DNA of 64,000 bases from CCY15215 sp039194995 (GTDB lineage: Bacteria > Cyanobacteriota > Cyanobacteriia > Cyanobacteriales > Spirulinaceae): NCBI GenBank assembly GCA_039194995.1, contig JBCCVR010000002.1:26083-90082 (forward strand), written 5' to 3'. The notes beneath the pieces are model-generated. The model saw only the letters and a list, made by a program, of their open reading frames with translations. It did not search any database and was not told the DNA's origin. Shown one piece after another: positions 34,083-41,994 of this stretch. How positions within the stretch are numbered: position 1 is the first letter of the stretch; the number at the start of each line of letters is the position of its first letter. Position numbers and translations under genes: made by a program.

Positions 34083-34814
34083 TTAACCTTTTCTTCCACA
34101 ACTAGGAGGATGATATCCCGAGTAGTAAGTGTGTGGAAGAGAAAGATCGGCATAGTTTGGGATGGTTTGTATTACCAGCCAGACCAGACTCGAGTGAATT
34201 GCTGATAAGGCAACAGCCCAGACAGTATTTTTTAGGAAAATGTGCCACAAAATTGTGAAACTAAATCCATATTTTCCCATTAACTGGGCAATTAAGACGA
34301 TACTACCTTGGTAAATAGCATAACCACCTATAACAGCGATCGCTAACCAAAGTAAATAACCCCGAAAACTACGACGGCTAAATTTTGGTTGTAGTGCCAC
34401 CAACCCAGTAATCGCAATCATTCCCAAACCCATTATTAACCCCCAAGTAAAAGACTCAAAGGTACGGGGATACTGACGAATGGTAAAACCATAAAGCTGA
34501 TTTGCAAACCAGATACTCATCGCACTAATCAGTGCTTTGTTACGAGTTAATGTGTTACCAGCTACCGCAGCAAAACCAACTAAGGGCACATGAGCATAGA
34601 TAATGCTGCTCGCGCTACCAATAGCAATTAGAGATAATTGCCACCTATTACTATTGCTTACCATTTTCCCTGCTGTTTGCCATAAATTGAGTTGACTCAA
34701 AGCAGTCAATGAAAACTTTTTCAGGGGTTTCTCGAATGAGGATGGATAAGAGTTTAGAGTGTTTTGTGAGTCAACGAATCTCGGACTATCCAGTCTTTTA
34801 CTCTGGGAATTCAT
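34083..34814 (-). CDS. Membrane protein of unknown function downstream of a B12 riboswitch
   Basis: 243 residues. About 50 hydrophilic residues, then four to six hydrophobic segments (about 58-235). I do not recognise the family. It is the first sizeable gene downstream of a cobalamin riboswitch (35225-35412) on the same strand, which makes a role in cobalt or cobalamin uptake plausible. Between them lie a possible 37-codon frame and about 300 bases with a hairpin. It lies 27 bases upstream of the MPBQ methyltransferase gene, on the same strand. Confidence 0.7.
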   Translation of the reverse strand: MNSQSKRLDSPRFVDSQNTLNSYPSSFEKPLKKFSLTALSQLNLWQTAGKMVSNSNRWQLSLIAIGSASSIIYAHVPLVGFAAVAGNTLTRNKALISAMSIWFANQLYGFTIRQYPRTFESFTWGLIMGLGMIAITGLVALQPKFSRRSFRGYLLWLAIAVIGGYAIYQGSIVLIAQLMGKYGFSFTILWHIFLKNTVWAVALSAIHSSLVWLVIQTIPNYADLSLPHTYYSGYHPPSCGRKG

Positions 34815-35043
34815 CTTTTAGTCCTTTTACTACGAACACGATTACAATGTCAATCAAACCAATCGAATTAAGTTGGGTATCGCTATTGAGATATCTATCG
34901 TTCCAAGACCACATCAAAATGAGACTCGCGACAATCTATAGCAAGTCCATTTGAGTTACAGTTAAGGATCGAATTCTAAAGAAATCTAGGAGTTAACCGT
35001 GGAACGGGCATCACTTCGACACGCTCCGCGATCGATTATACTT

Positions 35044-35067
35044 ACTTGGTGACAATTGAATCACCAA
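35044..35067 (-). terminator. Hairpin between B12 riboswitch and the membrane protein
   Basis: CTTGGTGA pairs with TCACCAAG across an 8-base loop (minus-strand sense). No T-tract follows, so it may be a protein-binding site or a weak terminator rather than the riboswitch expression platform. Confidence 0.4.
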
Positions 35068-35116
35068 GCCTGAGAACAAGATATCTTAAGTAATAGAAAA
35101 AGATCGCATCTAACTA

Positions 35117-35230
35117 CTAAACCCTTGATAGTTGTTGCGTAGTTAAAAAGGGCGCAGTTAAAAAGGTTTTAGTTAAAAGAGTTGCAGTAAAAGAATTAAT
35201 GATTTCTGCAATCAAAAAATATTTAAACAT
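35117..35230 (-). CDS. Possible 37-aa small protein after the B12 riboswitch
   Basis: ATG at 35230 opens a 37-codon frame directly after the riboswitch. It contains a repeated LLTKTFLTAPFLT pattern produced by a short tandem DNA repeat (AGTTAAAA units). It may be a leader peptide or no gene at all; a longer frame in the same phase overlaps the riboswitch and is not credible. Confidence 0.3.
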   Translation of the reverse strand: MFKYFLIAEIINSFTATLLTKTFLTAPFLTTQQLSRV

Positions 35231-35412
35231 CTGTACCTCGCAGATTAGTTTGTTTTGTAGTGTTAGCATCGGCGGGCATTCTGACTTAGAGAAGTTGAAC
35301 CCAGAGAAGTTTAACTTTCCCATCACAGTTGCGGGACAGCGACGGATTTACACCGAACTTTCCCCTTTGCTCCTAATGGCTGGTCTCCATTAGAACCGAT
35401 CGCTCGTTGTTC
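35225..35412 (-). promoter_or_regulatory. Cobalamin (B12) riboswitch
   Basis: Read on the minus strand the core gives GGGAAAGTTCGGTGTAAATC, then CCG, TCGCTGTCCCGCAACTGT, and further on a B12-box-like GTCAGAATGCCCGCCGATGC (complement about 35263-35287). The order GGTGTAAATCC (35344-35354), CCCGCAACTGTG (35324-35335), then the B12 box matches the cobalamin riboswitch consensus. It would shut off downstream genes when B12 is plentiful. The downstream target is the membrane protein at 34083. Confidence 0.9.
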
Positions 35413-35714
35413 ATAGTAACCCTAACATAGATTTATTGCAACAAGAAATTTATTTGTTTTTCAATCTGTTCTCGCTACAGGTTTTAATCCGAGAACTTGG
35501 TAAAGTGCGATCGCCTTAAACTCCAATGGCAATTCCGCGCATCTGACGCAGGACATAAATTAATTTTAAGCGATCGCTGTTGCACTCCCTTCTTAAGATT
35601 AAGGAAAATGCCCAAACTCCCAAACTTGCTGCTATTATTTGATTGCCCACGATCCACCGGCACTGAGCGCATTCGGAATATTACCAATCATCCTTCCCCA
35701 ATTTAGCAATTATT
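35413..35714. other. Divergent spacer between B12 riboswitch and MATE gene
   Basis: About 300 bases with two GCGATCGC/GCGATCG sites. A short frame runs to 35706, but it has no family character. Nothing else recognised. Confidence 0.35.
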
Positions 35715-37100
35715 GTGGAAATGCGATCGATACTGAAGTCTATGAATCCAACCCAATTGAACTCAGACAATTTTCTGCCTCGTTTTTCTAAGCTGGCACT
35801 TACGAATACACTATCCAATATTATGATTCCCTTGTCGGGATTGGTTAGTGTAGCTTTTCTCGGACATTTGACGGAAATTCGCCATTTGGCCGGGGTTGCG
35901 GTGGCAACGGTTTTGTTTACTTATCTCTATCGACTGTTACATTTTTTGCGAATGGGAACAACGGGAATAACCGCACAAGCTGTCGGTCGAGACGATCGCG
36001 AAGCACTATTATTGGTTGGTTGGCGGAATGGTTTAATTGCTCTGGTGTTGGGAATTGCGATCGTTCTTTTACAATACCCTCTCGAGAAAATTTGGTTCTT
36101 TTTACTCGATGCCCCTGAAGATGTGAAAACGTCAGGTATTGCTTATTTTAATGCTCGAATTTGGGGCGCACCTGCTGTTGCTCTCAACTTAGTCGCGATC
36201 GGTTGGCTATTGGGAAAAGAAATGAGTGGGAAGGTTTTAATCATGACAATTGTGGGCAATGTCAGCAATATTATCTTTGATTATTTTTCTATTATGCAAT
36301 GGGGTTGGGGAAGTATGGGGGCAGGTTTATCGGCCTGTTTGAGTCAATATTTAACGTTGTCGATCGGGTTATTCTTTATTGGTCAAGATGTTCATTTTGA
36401 AGAAATCCAACAGTTAAGCGATCGCTTTTGGCAATGGTCTGGATTTAAAACAGTTTTTTCAGTTAATCGAGATACGTTTATTAAAATATTAAGTAATCGA
36501 GCCAGTCTCGTTATTTTTACCAATATTAGTGCAGGAATTGGCACCCAAGTTTTAGCAGGAAATGCTTTAATTATTGAACTCTTTCTCTTTACTATCTCTT
36601 TTATTGAAGGTTTTGGATTGGCAGCAGAAACCTTGGCTGGAACTTTTCTCGGACAGGAAAAATCAGACCGCTTACCATTTTTAGCTGTATTTTCAGTTAG
36701 CACTGGTGTTTTTTTCGCTCTGCTTTTTTCAGGAATTTCAAATATTTTTCCCGAAACTGTATTTGGAATTTTAACCAATCACTTTGAGGTTATTAACGAA
36801 TTAAAGAAATATGCGATCTGGTTAATTCCCCTGCTTGTTTTTAATGCAATTGCATTTATGTTTGATGGTTATTTTATTGGTTTAAGCAATACAGCGATTG
36901 TTCGCAATTCTGCGTTATTGGGGTTAACGATTGGATTTCTTCCTATTCTTATTCCTGCTTGGCTATATGGAGATAATCATATCTTGTGGCTCTCTCTAGT
37001 TGCATTTATGATTGTCAGAACAATTTATGTTAGTTTTGAATTTATCCGTGCAACTCCTAATTTTGGTTTTCTTGGATTGAAAACCCAAGATAAGGTCTGA
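35715..37100 (+). CDS. MATE/DinF-family multidrug efflux transporter
   Basis: 461 residues from GTG 35715; ATG 35721 and ATG 35742 are alternative starts. Twelve hydrophobic helices; N-terminal half begins LALTNTLSNIMIPLSGLVSVAFLG, typical of the DinF branch of MATE antiporters, which export organic cations or other compounds using Na+ or H+. It is inner membrane. Transcribed divergently from the B12 riboswitch unit. No regulator is adjacent. Confidence 0.85.
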   Translation: MEMRSILKSMNPTQLNSDNFLPRFSKLALTNTLSNIMIPLSGLVSVAFLGHLTEIRHLAGVAVATVLFTYLYRLLHFLRMGTTGITAQAVGRDDREALLLVGWRNGLIALVLGIAIVLLQYPLEKIWFFLLDAPEDVKTSGIAYFNARIWGAPAVALNLVAIGWLLGKEMSGKVLIMTIVGNVSNIIFDYFSIMQWGWGSMGAGLSACLSQYLTLSIGLFFIGQDVHFEEIQQLSDRFWQWSGFKTVFSVNRDTFIKILSNRASLVIFTNISAGIGTQVLAGNALIIELFLFTISFIEGFGLAAETLAGTFLGQEKSDRLPFLAVFSVSTGVFFALLFSGISNIFPETVFGILTNHFEVINELKKYAIWLIPLLVFNAIAFMFDGYFIGLSNTAIVRNSALLGLTIGFLPILIPAWLYGDNHILWLSLVAFMIVRTIYVSFEFIRATPNFGFLGLKTQDKV

Positions 37101-37110
37101 GGAATTCAAG

Positions 37111-37521
37111 CTAGTAAATGTAATCAGCAACAAAATAATATTTAAATTCAAGCACATTCTTGGAAGGATCGAGTAAAGCAACAGTTAAATGTTCTTCAGG
37201 ACGATCGGCAAAACGAGTCGAAGGTTTATGCAAAAACTGAACATCATGTTTCTCTGCTTTTTCAATAATCCGATCGAAGTGCGATCGCTCTAAAAATGTA
37301 CGTCCAAAATGACGAGGGTACATTTTGGGATTTTGGTCAATTTCACTCGGTGCTAAATGACAAACCAATTGATCGCCAAAAAAATCCAGAGTTATTCTGT
37401 CATCGTATTCTCGGGCAACTCGACAATCTAGAACTTCTGTATAAAATTTTTTAGCTGCACGCAAGTCGTGAGTTGGTATTGCTAAATGGAAAATACTACT
37501 TGGATTTTGAGGTAAATTCAT
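37111..37521 (-). CDS. VOC (glyoxalase/bleomycin-resistance) family protein
   Basis: 136 residues with paired beta-alpha-beta-beta-beta modules: FHLAIPTHDLRAAKKFYTEVL at the start (metal His in FHLA) and LDPSKNVLEFKYY at the end (metal Glu). Small soluble metal enzyme or binding protein of unknown substrate. It ends 11 bases after the MATE gene stop, convergent with it. The ComA-like gene lies upstream on the same strand, 68 bases apart. Confidence 0.85.
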   Translation of the reverse strand: MNLPQNPSSIFHLAIPTHDLRAAKKFYTEVLDCRVAREYDDRITLDFFGDQLVCHLAPSEIDQNPKMYPRHFGRTFLERSHFDRIIEKAEKHDVQFLHKPSTRFADRPEEHLTVALLDPSKNVLEFKYYFVADYIY

Positions 37522-37589
37522 TGGACTTGCTCTTAAGAAGTTCTAGAATGACAATCAAATCATACAATACACAAATATTGGCAAATATG

Positions 37590-38363
37590 TCAATCACTTG
37601 GATCGCCTTGAGAAGAGTGGAAAAAAATTGTATCGCTTCTTAAACCGAGTCTCAGTGTTTCTAAAGGAATAACATCATTAACGCTTATATTTCCTAAATT
37701 TACAGAATGTCCAAATTTTTTAATTAGCCAAACTTGTTGGGCTTTATCAGGTGCTTCAAATAAGAGTTGATGAGGATGAATTTGGGTAATGATTTCATCA
37801 ATCAAGCCAGAACGAATTTCTCCATCATGTCTATAGATTCCAGCCGTTCCACTTTCTCGAGCCTCCGCAATAACTTTCCATGCTCCTGCTGCTAAATCAG
37901 CTTGAATCATTTTAATCCAAAGATGAGGAGCCATTACTTTTTGGGCATCCTTACTTCCCACCTCTGATAAAACAATAAAATCTTTGGATAACTCTCGGAT
38001 ATATTTTTGTTTTTCTTCTAGAGAAAGTTCGAGGCTTCCGGTTGAGACTTCAACGTGAGCAATCCTAAATTTTTGAAGCATTTTCCGAAATTCATCAAAT
38101 TTATTTTGCAAGATAGCAATTTCAAATAAAGTGCCACCAAAATAAACTGCGAGATCGAATTGTTGATAGAGTTCTATTTTCTCTTTTAAATTCTGAGTGA
38201 TGTAACTTGTCCCCCATCCTAATTTCAAAAAATCAATGAAATGACTGCTCGTTTCTAGCAAATCTTGGGCGCTTCGCAGACCAATGCCACGATCGATAAC
38301 ATGAGTAATTCCAATCTGACGAGGTTTTTGCGATCGCTGAGGAAGTTTGAGAAAATCCAACAT
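37590..38363 (-). CDS. ComA-type phosphosulfolactate synthase-like protein
   Basis: About 257 residues from ATG 38363; an in-frame TTG at 38381 is the alternative. The chain follows the ComA (PSL synthase) TIM barrel: FLKLGWGTS, YFGGTLFE, HVEVSTGSLEL, LSEVGSKD, AGAWKVIAEARESG and LFEAPDK. In archaea and bacilli ComA joins phosphoenolpyruvate and sulfite to make phosphosulfolactate. In a cyanobacterium the product is unproven. No other coenzyme M or sulfolactate gene is nearby. Divergent from the flavoprotein gene, sharing the spacer that holds a Zur-type box. Confidence 0.85.
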   Translation of the reverse strand: MLDFLKLPQRSQKPRQIGITHVIDRGIGLRSAQDLLETSSHFIDFLKLGWGTSYITQNLKEKIELYQQFDLAVYFGGTLFEIAILQNKFDEFRKMLQKFRIAHVEVSTGSLELSLEEKQKYIRELSKDFIVLSEVGSKDAQKVMAPHLWIKMIQADLAAGAWKVIAEARESGTAGIYRHDGEIRSGLIDEIITQIHPHQLLFEAPDKAQQVWLIKKFGHSVNLGNISVNDVIPLETLRLGLRSDTIFFHSSQGDPSD

Positions 38364-38525
38364 TTGCGCTTTTCGGTACAACTTTTACAATAATATCTAT
38401 CATATTTGTGTTCAGTTCAATCCGTCGCGGCTTGGCGATCGCCCTGACCAAAATAAACGATCCAACAGAAAGCGATCGCCAAGTCACCAAGGAATATCAG
38501 CGATCGCGTCAGGGTTTGCCACTGC

Positions 38526-38546
38526 CTCACCAATAATATTGGTGAG
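38526..38546. promoter_or_regulatory. Inverted repeat CTCACCAAT-AAT-ATTGGTGAG
   Basis: A perfect 9-bp inverted repeat with a 3-base centre, 20 bases before the Zur-type box, in the divergent spacer. It could be an operator or a terminator-like element. Confidence 0.4.
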
Positions 38547-38566
38547 AAAGCACGCGCTTTCCGTTA

Positions 38567-38581
38567 TGATAATGATTATTA
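38567..38581. promoter_or_regulatory. Zur-type box upstream of the Cys-tailed flavoprotein
   Basis: TGATAATGATTATTA matches the Zur consensus TGATAATNATTATCA with one mismatch, 30 bases upstream of the first ATG of the flavoprotein gene at 38612. Confidence 0.65.
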
Positions 38582-38611
38582 TTCTTATAAAAATCTATTC
38601 AAGATTAGCTA

Positions 38612-39736
38612 TTGATGAAAAAGACAAACGATCGCGTTGAAATTGTCATTGTCGGGGCTGGGGCTGCTGGAATTGGCTGCGGCGTAGTCTTAAGAGATTT
38701 AGGCATTGAAAACTTCGTTATTTTAGAACGACATCAAGTCGGGGCTTCTTTTAGTCGCTGGCCTGAAGAAATGCGCTTCATTACGCCGTCGTTTCCCAGT
38801 CATGGTTTTGGATTGCTGGATCTCAACGCAATCGTTTTAAATACATCTCCTGCCCTCAGTGTCAGAAAGGAACATCTTTCGGGAAAAGAATATGCCTTCT
38901 ATTTGGAGACTGTTGCCGAGTATTTTCAACTCCCGATCGCAACCGAGACTAATGTAAGCAGTATTTCAGCTTTACCCCAAGGCCAAGGCTTTGTCTTGGA
39001 AACTTCTCAAGGGGAGTTGCGATCGCAATTTGTAATTTGGGCGGCTGGAGAGTTTCAATATCCCAATCTTAATCCGTTTCCGGGGGCGGAATTGTGCATT
39101 CATAATTCCCAAATAAAGTCTTGGACGGCGATCGAGGGGGATGAATTTGTTGTTATCGGAGGCTATGAAAGCGGGATAGATGCAGCGTCCAATTTGGCAG
39201 CATTAGGGAAAAAAGTCAAGTTAATCGATCGCCAGAGTAGCTGGTCAAACTTAGAACCCGATCCGAGTGTTTCTCTGTCTCCTTATAGTTTACAACGTTT
39301 AAAAATAGCTTATAGTATGGGTCGGGTCGAACTCATTGGAGAACGGCAGGTTAAAGCTGTCAAATCCGAAAAAAAAGGCTATGTGGTGGAGACTGAATCC
39401 GAACAGTGGTTGAGTTCTACACCACCAATTCTCTGTACCGGGTTTAATAGCAGTTTAAAACAAATTGCGCCTCTATTTGACTGGTCAGAAGGCCATGCAG
39501 CCTTAACTCAAGATGATGAATCTACCCTCACACCTGGATTATTTGTTGTTGGTCCTTCAGTACGTCAGGGAAACCTAATTTTTTGCTTTATTTACAAATT
39601 TCGGCAGCGATTTGCCGTGGTCGCAAATGCGATCGCGCAACGTCTGGGAGTCGATACAACACCATTAGAAATCTATCGCCGAGAAGGTTTGTTCTTAGAT
39701 GACCTTTCTTGCTGCGATAACGATTGTGTTTGCTAA
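38612..39736 (+). CDS. FAD/NAD(P)-binding flavoprotein with Cys-rich tail
   Basis: 374 residues (ATG 38612 or the next codon ATG 38615). FAD-binding GAGAAGIGCG (about 14-23), NAD(P)-binding VVIGGYESGIDAA in the middle, and a C-terminal FVVGPSVRQGN. It resembles class B flavin monooxygenase/CzcO-type proteins. The end, LSCCDNDCVC, packs four cysteines into six residues, suggesting metal binding or a redox tail. A Zur-type box lies upstream, so expression may rise under zinc starvation. I would not name a substrate. Confidence 0.85.
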   Translation: MMKKTNDRVEIVIVGAGAAGIGCGVVLRDLGIENFVILERHQVGASFSRWPEEMRFITPSFPSHGFGLLDLNAIVLNTSPALSVRKEHLSGKEYAFYLETVAEYFQLPIATETNVSSISALPQGQGFVLETSQGELRSQFVIWAAGEFQYPNLNPFPGAELCIHNSQIKSWTAIEGDEFVVIGGYESGIDAASNLAALGKKVKLIDRQSSWSNLEPDPSVSLSPYSLQRLKIAYSMGRVELIGERQVKAVKSEKKGYVVETESEQWLSSTPPILCTGFNSSLKQIAPLFDWSEGHAALTQDDESTLTPGLFVVGPSVRQGNLIFCFIYKFRQRFAVVANAIAQRLGVDTTPLEIYRREGLFLDDLSCCDNDCVC

Positions 39737-39798
39737 ACATTGACCGCTCCCACCTTGAAAAACGGGTAGAATAGAACAGACGTTTACTCCCTTAGCTG

Positions 39799-40035
39799 AT
39801 GAATCCGTTAAGATCGGTATGGAGCGTATCGATCGCTGTATTGGGAGCGAGCATCATATCGCCGGCGATCGCTCAACCCCACCTCGAAATTGACCCCCAA
39901 ACCCCTTCCTTTAAACGGACGCTTTCCCTCGGTGATATCCGCCTTGTTATTGACCACAGAGCCAGCGTCGAAGATGCGTGTCTGAAACGCCGCGGCCAAG
40001 GATTATCCTGCGATCGCTTCAATGAGTGCGCCTAG
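39799..40035 (+). CDS. Small secreted hypothetical protein
   Basis: 78 residues. Signal peptide about 1-25 (SVSIAVLGASIISPAIAQ ends in the AIAQ cleavage motif). The mature part is short, with two cysteines (ACLKRR...LSCDRF). Family not recognised. It lies 62 bases after the flavoprotein stop on the same strand. Low but real chance of being a gene. Confidence 0.5.
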   Translation: MNPLRSVWSVSIAVLGASIISPAIAQPHLEIDPQTPSFKRTLSLGDIRLVIDHRASVEDACLKRRGQGLSCDRFNECA

Positions 40036-40132
40036 AATCTGATAATTCGTATCTGAATAGGAGGCTGTAGGTATGCGGCTTTTGGCTCTCTCTATCCAGA
40101 AGTGCTTGTAGCTTTTTATCTACGTTGTTCAT
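40036..40132 (-). pseudogene. Possible N-terminal relic of a serine hydrolase
   Basis: On the minus strand a 34-codon frame from ATG 40132 begins MNNVDKKLQALLDRESQKPH, like the N-terminus of class C beta-lactamase-family proteins, and then breaks off. It lies directly downstream of the intact serine hydrolase gene. Weak, by eye. Confidence 0.3.
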
Positions 40133-40152
40133 CTTGGAGAATCAAGGATAGG

Positions 40153-41316
40153 CTACATTGATTGGTGAGAAGGGGGACTTGATGCCCATGACTGAGTACG
40201 TGCCTGACGCATTAACATCATACCTAGCATTCCCGTGGCGGCGATCGCTTGGTTGGTCAGAACGACGACCCCCGCACCGGACTGTTTGTCGATCGCCAGA
40301 TAAGAAGCATAACCCCCCACCCTTCCGTCATGCCAAACCACTCCTCGGTTGCCAACGAAGCGATCGATAAACGAGGGTTGCATCCATCCGATTCCCGTAT
40401 TTCCTTTGAACTGAGGCTCACTCATCTTCTGTAAAAGCTGCGAGGCTAACCCGTTCTCTGCAACGCTGGTTTGAATGAAAGTCATCAAATCTTCAGCCGT
40501 GGAACTGTAGGCTCCTGCACCGCCAAGCGCCGCAAAAGTCCACACGGGTGTAGGTAAGCCTTGTGCTGTATACCCTTGAGCAAGTTTCGCCTTCATCTCT
40601 GGTGTGAGGGTTATAGCAGTATGGTGCATGCCAAGCGGAAGGAGTACCTTTTCCCTGACCATAGACTCATAATCTTCACCCGTTACGACTTCGAGAACAT
40701 GGGCCAGCAGTCCCATCCCATAATTAGAATACTCAAACCGACCCGCTTTTCGTTTCCCCTCGGCGCTAGCCAGATAGTCAAACACGTACTTAGGCCCGAG
40801 GTAGCTGTAAGGGTCGCGCATCGGGTCATCATCCCCCGCCATCTCAGTCATTTTGTCGATAAGAGATTTAGGTATTCTGGGAAATCCTGATGTATGGGTG
40901 ACAAGCTGTTGTAGCGTGACATTCCGAACGGATGACGATAGCACAATCGACTCGCTAAGGAGTTCACCCAGCGTGGCATCCATCGACACAACGCCTTCAT
41001 CGCAAAGCCTCTGAAGTAGCAACGCGGTCAGCAACTTACTGATAGAGCCGATCTGAAACACTGTCTCGGCATTTGGGACTTGGGAACTCTCTTTATTGAC
41101 GTTTCCATAGCCCTTAATGAATGTTGTGCCATCCTTGTACGCGCCAACAACAATCCCCTGAAAAACCCCCTTCTTCATACTCTTTTCGACTTCACTATCA
41201 ATCGCAGCCTCAAAATTCTGTTTGTCGGACGTATTAATTATCCGATATCTCACATAAAAAAAATAGGAAGCCGCAAGACCTAGAAGCACGGCAATGATGA
41301 ATAGGGCAATCTTCAT
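40153..41316 (-). CDS. Class C beta-lactamase-like serine hydrolase
   Basis: 387 residues. N-terminal membrane anchor (about 3-20), so the enzyme faces the periplasm. The SxxK catalytic motif SISK is at 91-94, a YSNYG motif near 200 supplies the catalytic Tyr, and an HDGRVGG box near 345 replaces KTG. This fits the serine hydrolase/esterase branch rather than a true penicillinase. Base composition seems slightly different from neighbours, with few HIP1 sites in the first half. Upstream, on its promoter side, lies a copy of the 71-bp MITE-like repeat. Confidence 0.88.
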   Translation of the reverse strand: MKIALFIIAVLLGLAASYFFYVRYRIINTSDKQNFEAAIDSEVEKSMKKGVFQGIVVGAYKDGTTFIKGYGNVNKESSQVPNAETVFQIGSISKLLTALLLQRLCDEGVVSMDATLGELLSESIVLSSSVRNVTLQQLVTHTSGFPRIPKSLIDKMTEMAGDDDPMRDPYSYLGPKYVFDYLASAEGKRKAGRFEYSNYGMGLLAHVLEVVTGEDYESMVREKVLLPLGMHHTAITLTPEMKAKLAQGYTAQGLPTPVWTFAALGGAGAYSSTAEDLMTFIQTSVAENGLASQLLQKMSEPQFKGNTGIGWMQPSFIDRFVGNRGVVWHDGRVGGYASYLAIDKQSGAGVVVLTNQAIAATGMLGMMLMRQARTQSWASSPPSHQSM

Positions 41317-41354
41317 AACAGTATTGGCTTCTTTTAACTATGAATTATACGGAT

Positions 41355-41425
41355 TCTATAAGAATGGTGAGCTCCCAAAGTTTATCGGTGGGATAGTCGG
41401 AGTTGAAGTGGCGATCGCACCCTAC
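41355..41425. repeat. 71-bp MITE-like repeat, copy 1
   Basis: Aligns over 71 bp, without gaps, with 48500-48570 (shared core ATCGGTGGGATAGTCGGAGT). Terminal inverted repeats are degraded in this copy: the left end GGTGAGCTCCC faces GCGATCGCACC. It lies between the serine hydrolase and DUF4345-like genes. Confidence 0.8.
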
Positions 41426-41477
41426 CAAATCGGCGATCGCAAGTTGCCACCGATTGAATCAAACAGTTCCTGCATTG

Positions 41478-41861
41478 TTAGCGGCTGGGTTGAACGAAAA
41501 ACACGATCGTGCCTCCCACAATCTCTGCAATAAATAATATCAACAGAAACCCGGAAGGAAAGCCACCTCTGAATGCAGCGATCGCTCTACCTAAAGGTTG
41601 AGATAACAAAAAGATGGCGACGAAATTTCCGAGCATGGCATCTTCGATACGAGCAAAAGCGAGGATACACAATAATGCTTGGGCGAAGAAAATACCCACA
41701 TAGATAGCATGAAACTCACTGATGGCATTCTTTGATTTGAGTTCGTATCCCAATACAGATGCCAGTAACATTGGTTTCAGCGCCGCCCAAAGAGCGAAAA
41801 AGCCAAAGATGCACCCTGTAGCTGCTATTAGGATTTGCCGGATTAAGTCATCGTAAATCAC
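41478..41861 (-). CDS. DUF4345-like membrane protein
   Basis: 127 residues with four hydrophobic segments. The pattern LGYELKSKNAISEFHAIYVGIFFAQALL matches the DUF4345 family as I remember it. Function unknown; inner membrane. It lies between the serine hydrolase and the metal-binding lipoprotein genes, on the same strand as both. Confidence 0.7.
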   Translation of the reverse strand: MIYDDLIRQILIAATGCIFGFFALWAALKPMLLASVLGYELKSKNAISEFHAIYVGIFFAQALLCILAFARIEDAMLGNFVAIFLLSQPLGRAIAAFRGGFPSGFLLILFIAEIVGGTIVFFVQPSR

Positions 41862-41949
41862 AAATAATTCCTCTCAACTTATCGCTCTTTCAATCTTGTA
41901 GTTCCTTAGAAATTTGAGCGAATGGTGAGACATTTTAACATTCAGCGAT

Positions 41950-41990
41950 AAGGGGAATCTCCCCCCTCCGCGTTGCTAAAGGGGGGAGAG
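41950..41990 (-). terminator. C-rich hairpin after the metal-binding lipoprotein gene
   Basis: CTCCCCCCT and AGGGGGGAG arms separated by about 12 bases, directly after the stop of the solute-binding protein gene on the minus strand. It belongs to the dispersed C/G-rich repeat type and probably terminates transcription. Confidence 0.55.
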
Positions 41991-41994
41991 GATA

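Noticed and set aside
35117..35326. 69-codon frame overlapping the cobalamin riboswitch
   Set aside because: Its first half is the B12 aptamer; only the last 37 codons are conceivable as a small protein.
41294..41533. 79-codon plus-strand frame over the 71-bp repeat
   Set aside because: Mostly repeat sequence, antisense to the start of the serine hydrolase and the end of the DUF4345-like gene.
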